Below, in pieces: positions 32,944 through 41,079 of a DNA stretch of 64,000 nucleotides. Each line of letters opens with the position of its first letter. Within the stretch, counting starts at the first letter, position 1. Origin of the DNA: Spinactinospora alkalitolerans (GTDB taxonomy: Bacteria > Actinomycetota > Actinomycetes > Streptosporangiales > Streptosporangiaceae); the NCBI RefSeq assembly GCF_013408795.1, contig NZ_JACCCC010000001.1, forward strand, positions 5,890,001 to 5,954,000, written 5' to 3'. The notes below the pieces were generated by a model. That model was given only the letters and a program-made list of their open reading frames with translations. It had not been told where the DNA came from and made no database searches. The translations under genes and the position numbers were made by a program.

Positions 32944-33561
32944 TCAGCGGGGCATCGGGTCGTCGTCGCCGTACCGGGCCGCGTTCTCGGGCAGATAGCG
33001 GGCGAGGGTGGAACGCACCGCGGTGCGCACAAAGACGTCCAGGTCGTCGAATGCCTGGGGATTGACCGTCAGCGCGGTGAACAGAATTCCCATGACCGTC
33101 ATTTCCAGTTGCAACGCGTCCTGCGCTGACACGTCGATCCCGGCTGCACGGCACTGCCGGATGATGAGGTCCCGCCGTGCGGTCATGGCGTCGGCCAGCA
33201 CGTCGCGCAGATGCGGGTCCCTGCTGCCCTCCAGGTGCAGCTCCAGCAGCGCCATCGGCTGGGACCGGTCCGCCGACAGCATCTGCCGGAGGACCGTGAC
33301 CAGTGCGTCCTCCAGGCCCGCAGGATCGATCGGCTGGACGACGTTGCCGTCGATCCGATCGGCGAGACGGCGCGTCACCCGGTCCACGACCCCGTTCACC
33401 AGGGCGGCGCGGGTGCGGAAGTACCGCGAGGTGGTCCCGGGAGGGGCCTCGGCTGCGGCATCGACCGCGCGGTGGGTCAGCCCGTGGGATCCCTCCCTCG
33501 CCAGGACCTCGATGGCGGCGCCGGCCAGCCGGTCGCGGCGTCGAGGGTTAGGTGGCGGCAC
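32944..33561 (-). CDS. TetR-family transcriptional regulator
   Basis: About 205 aa. N-terminal TetR helix-turn-helix RDRLAGAAIEVLAREGSHGLTHRAVDAAAEAPPGTTSRYFRTRAALV, then a helical ligand-binding domain (DALVTVLRQMLSADRSQPMALLELHLEGSRDPHLRDVL ... ARRDLIIRQCRAAGID). The start is uncertain: GTG 33561 lies inside the 3' end of the upstream monooxygenase remnant (14-bp overlap), and GTG 33603 is possible. TetR genes directly after flavin monooxygenase genes usually repress them; here the partner is broken. An operator-like palindrome lies at 33956-33965. Confidence 0.85.
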   Translation of the reverse strand: MPPPNPRRRDRLAGAAIEVLAREGSHGLTHRAVDAAAEAPPGTTSRYFRTRAALVNGVVDRVTRRLADRIDGNVVQPIDPAGLEDALVTVLRQMLSADRSQPMALLELHLEGSRDPHLRDVLADAMTARRDLIIRQCRAAGIDVSAQDALQLEMTVMGILFTALTVNPQAFDDLDVFVRTAVRSTLARYLPENAARYGDDDPMPR

Positions 33562-33926
33562 GGTGCGGGTCGTCCTCCTGATCTGTGCTCTCTGCCGGAC
33601 CACACCATTTCAGCAGAGCCGAACGGACATCGGTGTCGGCCGGGGTGTCCGCGGCCCATGCGACGTACCCGTCCGGGCGGATCAGCGCCGCCGCCACCCG
33701 CAACGGGCCGGTCGCGCGCACCGGCCGCACCCGGTCGCTCCACGGCCCGGACGCGGCCCCGTCCCTGGTGAGTAGCGCGAAGCGCCCGTCACGCAGCACC
33801 TCGTACAGCCGCCCCTGGTCGGTCGGCCCCGCGCTCCACGACCCGGCTGGTCACGCCTGCCAGCGCCAGCTCACAGGCCGCCATCAGGCCGGTCGGTCCT
33901 GCGCCGACGATGACTACGTCGTCCAT
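33548..33926 (-). pseudogene. FAD-dependent aromatic monooxygenase, internally deleted remnant
   Basis: From ATG 33926 the frame encodes the start of an FAD monooxygenase, MDDVVIVGAGPTGLMAACEL.. with the GxGxxG motif, for about 34 residues to VVERGADRP. A different frame then continues directly with DQGRLYEVLRDGRFALLTRDG and the C-terminal domain RPDGYVAWAADTPADTDVRSALLKW to the stop at 33548. Family members are about 480-540 aa long, so roughly 1.1 kb has been lost and the remaining ends are out of frame. Rifampicin-monooxygenase or polyketide-hydroxylase type is the closest likeness. Confidence 0.85.
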
Positions 33927-33947
33927 TCCGCCTCCCCAGCCGGTTCG

Positions 33948-33972
33948 CTACTATCGTAGCGCTACATTTGTA
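33948..33972. promoter_or_regulatory. Palindromic TetR-type operator
   Basis: The perfect palindrome GTAGCGCTAC (33956-33965) sits in a TA-rich stretch (CTACTATC ... ATTTGTATCG), 30 bp upstream of the monooxygenase remnant start. Position and form fit the adjacent TetR regulator. Confidence 0.5.
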
Positions 33973-34118
33973 TCGCATGCTGGCTCAGCGGTCACGGCAA
34001 GGGGAGAGTTCACCGGTGGCGACATCGGCACCGTGGTCGCCTCGTTCGTCGGTACCGGCTTCTACGATGCGGTGAACACCACAGCGGGTGAGATCGTGAT
34101 GAGAGGAGGAGCGGCCGC

Positions 34119-34738
34119 GTGAACGAGCAGCTGGATCTGGAGCCTGCGGCGAATCGGATGAGGGCTCTGACCGCGGAGATCACCGACGACGACCTTACGG
34201 CGCCCACCCCGTGCGCGGGCTGTTCCGCGGGTGACCTGTTCGACCATGTCTCAGGGCTCGCGCTCGCCTTCCGGTTAGCCGCCGAGAAGGCCTCCTCGCC
34301 CTCCGATGGACCGCCCCCGCAGCCCTCGGCCGCGAACCTGCCCGCCGACTGGCGGGAGCGGCTGGCGCGGCGGTCGATGACCTCGTGACCGCGTGGCGGG
34401 ATCCCGCGGCGTGGCAGGGCGTCTGCGCAGTGGGAGGGGTCGAGCTTTCCGGGCGGGAGGCCGGGATGGTCGCCCTGAACGAGCTGGTGCTGCACGGCTG
34501 GGACCTCGCCCGCGCCATCGGGCGGCCCTATGAGTGCGATCCCGCCGATGCGCAGGCGTGCCTCGCCTTCACATCGAGCATCCCCGACGATCCGCAGGCG
34601 CGCGAGGGACTGTTCGGCCCGGTCGTCGACGTACCGGCGGACGCCCCCGTGTTCGACCGGGTCCTCGGCCTCAGCGGCCGCGACCCTTTGGACCCCGCGC
34701 TGACACCCGGCCCTTGGGGAACACCGGAGCGGCTGTGA
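34119..34738 (+). pseudogene. TIGR03086/maleylpyruvate-isomerase-like protein, frameshifted
   Basis: The first frame (34119-34388, MNEQLDLEPAANRMRALTAEI ... TPCAGCSAGDLFDHVSGLALAF ... LPADWRERLARR) and a second frame (to 34738: TAWRDPAAWQGVCAVGGVELSG ... ALNELVLHGWDLARAIGRPYECDP) are consecutive parts of one roughly 205-aa TIGR03086-type protein. The shift occurs near 34370-34385, where reading GTC GAT GAC CTC GTG gives the expected VDDLV. One base has been lost. The family contains a DinB-like metal-binding fold (DLFDHV, ELVLHGWDLA) and is often mycothiol-linked. A short in-frame tail upstream (33910-34122) is unassigned. Confidence 0.82.
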
Positions 34739-34776
34739 GCGACGGAGGTTTCGAAGCGAGCGATGACTGATCGGGT

Positions 34777-34840
34777 TTTGACTGCTGCGTTCGCGAGGCG
34801 GGGCGAGATTTCCAGGACTCGGCCTGCTGTGCCGCCGGCG
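34777..34840. repeat. Dispersed repeat R2, copy 1
   Basis: Shares TTTGACYGCYGCGTTCG, TTTCCAGG, CTCGG, CCTGCTGTGCCGCCG with 55366-55425 in the same order. Non-coding; directly followed by palindromic repeat copy C. Confidence 0.65.
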
Positions 34841-34846
34841 CCTCCG

Positions 34847-34918
34847 TTTTCGGCAATCTTGACCTTATAGGGCCTAAAAACGCTGAAATAACGCCGACAA
34901 GGTCAAGATCGGCGAAAA
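34847..34918. repeat. Dispersed palindromic repeat, copy C
   Basis: Left arm TTTTCGGCAATCTTGACCTT and right arm AAGGTCAAGATCGGCGAAAA pair at 18 of 20 positions. The core is the reverse complement of copy D's core (ATTTCAGCGTT, AGGCCC). It lies between a convergent pseudogene and flavoenzyme gene. Confidence 0.85.
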
Positions 34919-35024
34919 TGAGCCCGTCGGGGCCGAGTGAACCGGCCTTTCTCCGGACGGGCATGCGGCACCTCTGCGGGCAGGTGGCGGACTCGTCCGG
35001 GGCCGGCCGGGGCGGAGCCGCCGG

Positions 35025-36461
35025 CTACTCCCGTGCGCTGACCAGGTCGCCGAGCCGTCCGAGGGCGGAGGTGCGTGCGAGGCCGGCGTTCTCCCTGCGG
35101 TCGGCCTCGCGGTACAGCGCGTAGACGCCCTGGGCGCCGATCCAGCGCAGCGGCTCGGGCTCCCAGTTGCGGGCGCTGTGGTCGACCCAGGGCAGCCGGG
35201 TGAGTTCGGTGCTCTCGCGCAGCACCAGGTCACGCAGGGTGCGACCGGCCAGGTTGGTGGCCGTGACGCCGTGACCGACGTACCCGCCGGCCCAACCCAG
35301 CCCCGTGCGGTGGTCGACCCCGGCGCTGGAGCACCAGTCGCGGGGCACCCCCAGGATCCCGCTCCAGGTGTGGACGACTCCGGCGTGCCGGGCGGCGGGG
35401 AAGTAGCGGGTCAGGACGCGCCACAGCGCCAGGACCGTCTTCGGATGGGTGCCGCCGTCGGGGTCCCACCGGGAGCCGAACAGGTAGGGGACGCCGCGCC
35501 CGCCGATGGCGATGCGGTCATCGGCGGTCCGCTGGCCGTAGACGTAGGTGTGGGCGTTGTCGCTGAACAGCTCGCGCTCCTGCCAGCCGATCTCCTCCCA
35601 CACCGCAGCGGGCAGCGGCTCGGTGACGATCATCGAGCTGTTCATGGGCAGCAGCATCCGCCGGGCGCCGCGCAGTGACGCGGTGAAGCCCTCGGTCGCC
35701 CGGATCACATACTCGGCGCGCACGGTGCCGCGGTCGGTGCGGGCGCAGGCCGGTGCACCGCCGGTGCGCGGCCGCAGTTCGGTCACCGCGGTGCCCTCGA
35801 ACAGGTCCACGCCGAGCGACTCGACCGCGCGGGCCAGCTCCAGCGCCAGCCGCGCCGGATGGATCCGCGCGCCGTGCGGGGACCAGGTCGCGGCGGAGGC
35901 GTTGCGGACCGCGATCCGCCCGGCGCGCTCCTCCGGGGACAGCAGGCGCAGGTCCTGCTCGGTGAACCCCCATTCGCGCAGGCCCGCGACCTTGGCGTGC
36001 AGCCGGTCGCGCTGGGCGTCGCCGACGGCCACGCTGAAGATGCCGCCGCGGACGACCTCGGTGTCCAGCCCTTCCTTGTCGACCACCGCGGCGACCTCGC
36101 CGATGGACGCGCGCATCTCCTCCTGCAGGGCGAGGACGGCGCCGCGGCCGTGCGTGGCGGCGAAGCGCCGCCGCGACCCGGCGAGCTCGGCGGACAGCCA
36201 GCCGCCGTTGCGCCCCGAAGCGCCGAAGCCGGCGAACTCCTTCTCCAGCACGGCGATGCGCAGGCCGGGTCGGGCCTTCTTGAGGTAGTAGGCGGTCCAC
36301 AGGCCGGTGTAGCCGCCGCCCACGATGCACACGTCGTAGTCGGCGGAGCCCGGCAGCGCGGGGCGCGGACCCGGTCTGCCGGTCTGCCGGAACCAGAAGG
36401 ACACTCTTCCGTTGGCGAAGCCGTTCGCGCGGGGAACGTGGCTCAGTGCGCTTCCGGACAT
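35025..36461 (-). CDS. FAD-dependent amine/amino-acid oxidase (DadA/PuuB-like)
   Basis: A 478-aa flavoprotein of the DAO superfamily. The FAD-binding motif is DVCIVGGGYTGLWTAYYLKK near residue 42, followed by VLEKEFAGFGASGRNGGW, typical of gamma-glutamylputrescine oxidase (PuuB) and related OrdL proteins. Later blocks: HPARLALELARAVESLG, ATEGFTASLRG, and C-terminal WAGGYVGHGVTATNLAGRTL. ATG at 36459-36461 is used; a GGAG is 13 bases upstream. It is divergent from an XRE-cupin regulator gene of the type (PuuR) that controls polyamine catabolism in E. coli, supporting an amine substrate, though the hydantoinase genes nearby suggest another option. Confidence 0.88.
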   Translation of the reverse strand: MSGSALSHVPRANGFANGRVSFWFRQTGRPGPRPALPGSADYDVCIVGGGYTGLWTAYYLKKARPGLRIAVLEKEFAGFGASGRNGGWLSAELAGSRRRFAATHGRGAVLALQEEMRASIGEVAAVVDKEGLDTEVVRGGIFSVAVGDAQRDRLHAKVAGLREWGFTEQDLRLLSPEERAGRIAVRNASAATWSPHGARIHPARLALELARAVESLGVDLFEGTAVTELRPRTGGAPACARTDRGTVRAEYVIRATEGFTASLRGARRMLLPMNSSMIVTEPLPAAVWEEIGWQERELFSDNAHTYVYGQRTADDRIAIGGRGVPYLFGSRWDPDGGTHPKTVLALWRVLTRYFPAARHAGVVHTWSGILGVPRDWCSSAGVDHRTGLGWAGGYVGHGVTATNLAGRTLRDLVLRESTELTRLPWVDHSARNWEPEPLRWIGAQGVYALYREADRRENAGLARTSALGRLGDLVSARE

Positions 36462-36632
36462 GGTCGTGACAACTCCGTGAGCTGGGTTTCCGGGGATCGC
36501 TCGGGCGGGCCGCAATCCGCCGCGGCACGAGTTCACCCATGAAAGCACAGTTCAGAGCGGCGTGTAAAGAAAACTTATCTACAGCAAAAAGAATCTTGCA
36601 TTGTGCCGGGGCGCTCGGTAGCTTCACTGACC

Positions 36633-37229
36633 ATGACCGAGCCGACTGCTCCACCCCCCGCCTCCGACCCGGGTCGCGACGCCCAGGAGGGCGTCGGCCC
36701 GCGTCTGCGCCGCCGCCGCAAGGCCAAGAGGTTCACCCTCGCCCAGACCGCCCGGCAGGCCGGTCTCAGCGAGGGATTCCTCAGCCAGCTCGAACGGGGC
36801 CGTGTCAGCGGCAGCGTGGCCACACTGCAGCGCGTCGCCGCCGTCCTGGGGCTGACCGTCGGCGAACTGTTCGACGAGTCCTGGTCGGACGACACCGCGC
36901 TGCACCGCTACGCCGAGGCGTCGCCGTTCCGCTTCGGCACCGCCGCGCGCAAGATCCGCCTCACCCCCAAGGGCAACAACCATCTGGAGGTCTTCCTCGG
37001 CGAGTTCGAACCGGGAGGCAGCACGGGGGACGAGCCCTACGCGCACGGCGACTCCGACGAGCTCCTCCTCGTCATATCGGGGCGGATCGAGGTCACCCTC
37101 GGTGAAGAGACGCACCTGCTCGGGCCGCTCGACTCCGTGAGCTACTCCAGCGCCACCCCCCACCGCGCCAGGGAGGCCGACGGCGGCACCGCCCAAGTGC
37201 TGTGGAGCATCAGCCCGCCCAGCTACTGA
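36633..37229 (+). CDS. XRE-family regulator with C-terminal cupin domain
   Basis: A 198-aa protein: N-terminal XRE helix-turn-helix (RLRRRRKAKRFTLAQTARQAGLSEGFLSQLERGRVSGSVATLQRVAAVLGLTVGELFD, about 20-78) and a C-terminal cupin (GNNHLEVFLGEFEPGGSTGDEPYAHGDSDELLLVISGRIEVTLG, about 115-190). This is the PuuR/SutR architecture. The ATG at 36633 is chosen over GTG 36603. Divergent from the flavoenzyme and 41 bp upstream of hyuA, so it is placed to control both sides. The intergenic region has an AT-rich GTAAAGAAAACTTATCTACAG segment that may carry its operators. Confidence 0.9.
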   Translation: MTEPTAPPPASDPGRDAQEGVGPRLRRRRKAKRFTLAQTARQAGLSEGFLSQLERGRVSGSVATLQRVAAVLGLTVGELFDESWSDDTALHRYAEASPFRFGTAARKIRLTPKGNNHLEVFLGEFEPGGSTGDEPYAHGDSDELLLVISGRIEVTLGEETHLLGPLDSVSYSSATPHRAREADGGTAQVLWSISPPSY

Positions 37230-37270
37230 ACGGATCCCGAGCGGAACCGGCTCTCGACGAAAGGACATCC

Positions 37271-39277
37271 GTGCGAATCGGCATCGAGTGCGGTGGCACG
37301 TTCACCGACCTGGTGGTCTTGGACGACAGTGGCGCGATCCTCGCGACCGACAAGGTCTTCTCCACCCCCGCCGACCCCGCGCAGGCGGTCGTCACCGCCC
37401 TGCGCGAACTCCCCGACGAGCTGGTCGAAGGGGCCGAACTGCTGCACGGCAGCACCGTCGCCACCAACGCCCTGCTGGAGCGCAAGGGCGGTCCCATTGG
37501 CCTGCTGGTCACACGCGGTTTCCGCGACGTGGTGTTCCTCCAGCGCCAGGACCGCCGGACGATGTATGACCTGAAGTACCGCAAGCCCGAACCGCTCGTG
37601 GGGCGGCGGGAGATCCGCGAGGTCGAGGAGCGCGTCGACGCCTCCGGAACGGTCGTGCGCGCGCTCGACGAGGACTCGGTGCGGACGGCGGTCGCCGCCC
37701 TGCTCGAATCGGGGGTGGCCGCCATCGCCGTCAGCCTGCTGCACTCCTACACGGCGCCGGAGCACGAGCAGCGGGTCCGGGCGCTGATCGCGGAGATGGC
37801 GCCGGATCTGCCCGTGTCGGTGTCCAGCGAGGTCATCCGGGAGTTCCGCGAGTTCGAGCGCACCACGACCACCACCGTCGACGCGTTCATCCGCGGCCGG
37901 GTCACCGAGTACATCCGCAACCTGGAGGATGCCGTCGGGACGCTGGGGGTCCGGTCTCTGCAGGTGATGCAGTCCAACGGCGGCATCGTCCCCCCGGCGG
38001 CCGTCATCGCCCGGCCGGTCACCATGCTGCTCTCGGGCCCGGCGGCGGGCGTCTCCGGCGCCATCACGGCCGCGGGCAACGCCGGCTTCGACGGCATCGT
38101 CACCATGGACATGGGCGGCACCAGCACCGATGTCGCCTTCGTCAGCGGGCCCCGGCCGACGATCGCCACCGAGACCGCCGTCGACGGCCTGCCCGTCCGG
38201 GTCCCGCTGGTCGACATCAACACCGTGGGCGCCGGAGGCGGCAGCATCATCGCGGTCGATCGCGGCGGGCTGCTCACGGTCGGCCCCGAGAGCGCCGGCG
38301 CCGACCCGGGGCCGGCCTGCTATGGGCGCGGCGGGCGCCGCCCCACAGTCACCGACGCCAACCTGGTGCGCGGCTCCATCCGCGCCGAGACCAAGCTCGC
38401 CGGCCGCTTCGCGCTCGACCGCGAGGCCGCGGTCGCCGCGCTCGCGCCGATCGCCGAGCGGCTCGACAGCACCGTGGAGGCCGTCGCCGAGGAGGCGGTC
38501 CGATTGGCCAATGTCGCCATGGCCAACGCCATCCGGGTCGTGTCGGTGGAGCAGGGCCACGAACTCGACGGGACGACGCTGCTCGCCTACGGCGGCGCCG
38601 GTCCGCTGCACGCCGCGGCGGTGGCCGACGAGCTGGGGATGCGCCGCGTCCTCATCCCCCCCTACTCGGGGCTGACCTCGGCCTACGGCCTGCTCACCGC
38701 GGGCTTCCGGCGCGAGTTCTCCCGCACCTGGCTGGTCTCCGACGCCACCGATACCACCGCGGCCGACCTGCGGACGGTGATGGCGGAAATGGCCAAGGAC
38801 GCCGCAGAGGAGCTGGCCGGGCAAGGGGTCGACGCGCAGGGCGCCGACCACCTGTGGGCGGCCGACCTCCGCTACCGGGGACAGGGTTTCGAACTCCCGG
38901 TCCCCTTCGACGCCGACGGCCCGCTCGGCCCCGAATCGCTGATCGCCGACTTCCACACCGCGCACGCCCGCCGGTTCGGGCACAGCGATCCCGGGCGCAC
39001 CGTGCAGATCGTCGCGCTGCGGCTCACGGTCGAGGACCGGCGCCCGGATCTACCGCTGCCTCATGTCATCCCGTCATCGGATGCATCGGGGCACACCCGG
39101 TTGGTCGAGCACGGCCGCGCGGTGACCGCCCGATTCCTGCACCGCGACGGCATCGCCCCGGAGACCGCGTTCGACGGCCCGGCCGTCATCGAGGACGCCA
39201 GCTCCACCGTCCTGGTCCCCTCGGGGTGGCGGGCCCGGGTCGACGTCCACACGAACCTGCTGCTGGAGAAGGACTGA
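37271..39277 (+). CDS. hyuA: Hydantoinase/5-oxoprolinase subunit A
   Basis: A 668-aa protein that begins VRIGIECGGTFTDLVVLDD, the family's nucleotide-binding start. Further blocks are HGSTVATNALLERKGG, MGGTSTDVAFV (second phosphate-binding loop), NTVGAGGGSI, ADPGPACYGRGG and LLAYGGAGPLHAAAVADELG. HyuA-type subunits use ATP to open hydantoin or 5-oxoproline rings together with HyuB. GTG 37271 follows AAAGGAC. The stop is two bases before the hyuB ATG. Which substrate is used (hydantoin, N-methylhydantoin, oxoproline) is not deducible. Confidence 0.93.
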   Translation: MRIGIECGGTFTDLVVLDDSGAILATDKVFSTPADPAQAVVTALRELPDELVEGAELLHGSTVATNALLERKGGPIGLLVTRGFRDVVFLQRQDRRTMYDLKYRKPEPLVGRREIREVEERVDASGTVVRALDEDSVRTAVAALLESGVAAIAVSLLHSYTAPEHEQRVRALIAEMAPDLPVSVSSEVIREFREFERTTTTTVDAFIRGRVTEYIRNLEDAVGTLGVRSLQVMQSNGGIVPPAAVIARPVTMLLSGPAAGVSGAITAAGNAGFDGIVTMDMGGTSTDVAFVSGPRPTIATETAVDGLPVRVPLVDINTVGAGGGSIIAVDRGGLLTVGPESAGADPGPACYGRGGRRPTVTDANLVRGSIRAETKLAGRFALDREAAVAALAPIAERLDSTVEAVAEEAVRLANVAMANAIRVVSVEQGHELDGTTLLAYGGAGPLHAAAVADELGMRRVLIPPYSGLTSAYGLLTAGFRREFSRTWLVSDATDTTAADLRTVMAEMAKDAAEELAGQGVDAQGADHLWAADLRYRGQGFELPVPFDADGPLGPESLIADFHTAHARRFGHSDPGRTVQIVALRLTVEDRRPDLPLPHVIPSSDASGHTRLVEHGRAVTARFLHRDGIAPETAFDGPAVIEDASSTVLVPSGWRARVDVHTNLLLEKD

Positions 39278-39278
39278 C

Positions 39279-40910
39279 ATGACACTCGAAGCCGCCCGCA
39301 TGGGCGTGTTGAAATCGGCCTACGAGTCCATCACCAGGGAAATGGCCGCCGACCTGAAGCGCGCCGCGTTCTCCTCCATCGTGCGCGAGGCGCGGGACTT
39401 CTCCGTCGCGCTGACCGACCGGCGCGGCGAGGTGATCGTGCAGGCGGAGTGCATCCCGATCATGACGGCGGGCATCTCGCTGGCACTGCGCGGACTGGCC
39501 GAGCACGTCGACATCGACGCGCTCACCCCCGACGACGCACTGCTGATGAACGACCCCTACAGCGGCGGCCAGCACCTCCAGGACATCTACCTGTTCACGC
39601 CGATCTTCCTGGACGGCCGCCTGGTGGCGTTCGCGGCGAGCGTCGCCCACCACGTCGACGTCGGCGGCGGGCACGCCGGACTCAACGCCGAGGCCACCGA
39701 GGTTTACCAGGAGGGGCTGCGGCTGCCGCTGTCCCGGTTCTCGGTGTCGCGCGACTGGGGCGGCGGGTTCGTCGACCAGCTGATCCGAGCGAACGTGCGC
39801 GTTCCCGACCTGGTCATCGGGGACCTCAACGCCCAGTTCGCGGCGAACCGCACGGCCGAGCGGCGGTTCGCCGAGCTGACCGCCCGCCATGGCGCCGAGG
39901 ACTTCCTCGACGCCATGGACGAGCTCAAGGACTACGCCGAGCGCCGGGTGCGCGCCGCCATCGCCCGCATCCCCGACGGCGTGCACGAGGTGACCGAGTA
40001 TCTCGACGCCTCCCCGTGGGACGGCGGGACCGCCCGCGTCATCGCGCACATCACGGTCGACGGCGACGAACTCCGGGTGGACTTCGACGGCAGCAGCCCG
40101 CAGATCAACGGCAACGTCAACTGCCCGTTCGCTTCGACGGTCTCGGCGGCGCAGAGCGCCATCCGATGCATGCTCGACGATCAGGACTTGCCGTTCAACG
40201 AGGGCTGCAACCGCCCGATCACCATCACCGCGCCTTACGGCTCCATCCTGAACCCGCGCCCGCCGGCGGCGGTGCGGGCCCGGCTCACCCCCGCCAGCCG
40301 GGTGTTCAACGCCATCGTGCGCGGCCTCGGCTCGGTGCTTCCCGGTCAGGCCGTCGCCACCGGCTTCGACACCACGACCGCGTTCGCGGTGAGCCACCTC
40401 GCCGCCGAGACCGGCCACTACCAGGTGGTCCTGGAGATCCTGGGCGGCGGATGGGGCGCCTGCGCCGAGCACGACGGCGCCGACGCGCTCGACAACCCCA
40501 TCTCCAACTGCGCCAACTCCCCGGTGGAGGCGCTGGAGACCGACTACGACCACTTCCGGATCGCCGAGTACGCGCTGGTCGGCGGGAGCGGCGGCGACGG
40601 CGCCCAGCGCGGCGGCCTCGGGATCCGCCGGGTCTATGAGGCGCTGCGCGACGGAGTCCGGGTCTCCGGCTACGCCGACCGCCACCGCACCGGCGCCTCG
40701 GGGCTGTCCGGGGGGACCGAGGGCGGCACCGGCGACTTCAGCATCACCCGCGCCGACGGCACCGTCCAGCATCTCGACTGTGTCTTCAGCGAGGTCCTCG
40801 ACACCGGCGACCGGATCGCGGTCGTCACCGGCGGGGGCGGCGGCTTCGGCGACCCCGCAGGACGGCCCGCCGACCAGCGGGCCGCCGACCGTGCCCACCA
40901 GATCGCCTGA
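39279..40910 (+). CDS. hyuB: Hydantoinase/5-oxoprolinase subunit B
   Basis: A 543-aa protein, normal for HyuB. It starts SAYESITREMAAD-like (MGVLKSAYESITREMAADLKR), and carries FSSIVREARDFSVAL, LLMNDPYSGGQHLQDIYLFTP, HHVDVGGGHAG, and the C-terminal GGGGGFGDPAGR that ends nearly all family members. Together with hyuA it forms a two-subunit ATP-dependent hydrolase. The ATG follows the hyuA stop by one base. An MHS transporter gene follows after 170 bp. Confidence 0.93.
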   Translation: MTLEAARMGVLKSAYESITREMAADLKRAAFSSIVREARDFSVALTDRRGEVIVQAECIPIMTAGISLALRGLAEHVDIDALTPDDALLMNDPYSGGQHLQDIYLFTPIFLDGRLVAFAASVAHHVDVGGGHAGLNAEATEVYQEGLRLPLSRFSVSRDWGGGFVDQLIRANVRVPDLVIGDLNAQFAANRTAERRFAELTARHGAEDFLDAMDELKDYAERRVRAAIARIPDGVHEVTEYLDASPWDGGTARVIAHITVDGDELRVDFDGSSPQINGNVNCPFASTVSAAQSAIRCMLDDQDLPFNEGCNRPITITAPYGSILNPRPPAAVRARLTPASRVFNAIVRGLGSVLPGQAVATGFDTTTAFAVSHLAAETGHYQVVLEILGGGWGACAEHDGADALDNPISNCANSPVEALETDYDHFRIAEYALVGGSGGDGAQRGGLGIRRVYEALRDGVRVSGYADRHRTGASGLSGGTEGGTGDFSITRADGTVQHLDCVFSEVLDTGDRIAVVTGGGGGFGDPAGRPADQRAADRAHQIA

Positions 40911-41079
40911 TCCGAGCCCGCACCGGACCGGCTCCGCGGGACCGCCGACCCGGTGGGCCGCCCTGCCGCACGGCGGCGGCCCGGCGTCTGCCGGCGGCCC
41001 GCACCCCACCGCCCCACGGCGGACACGCCCGGCCCGCAGCCCCCGTCCCACCGTCCGTCACCCCCAGGAGGTTCACGCC

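Noticed and set aside
33910-34122. A 70-aa frame before the TIGR03086 pseudogene
   Set aside because: No recognisable product; it starts inside the monooxygenase remnant on the other strand. It may be the end of a lost gene but cannot be supported.
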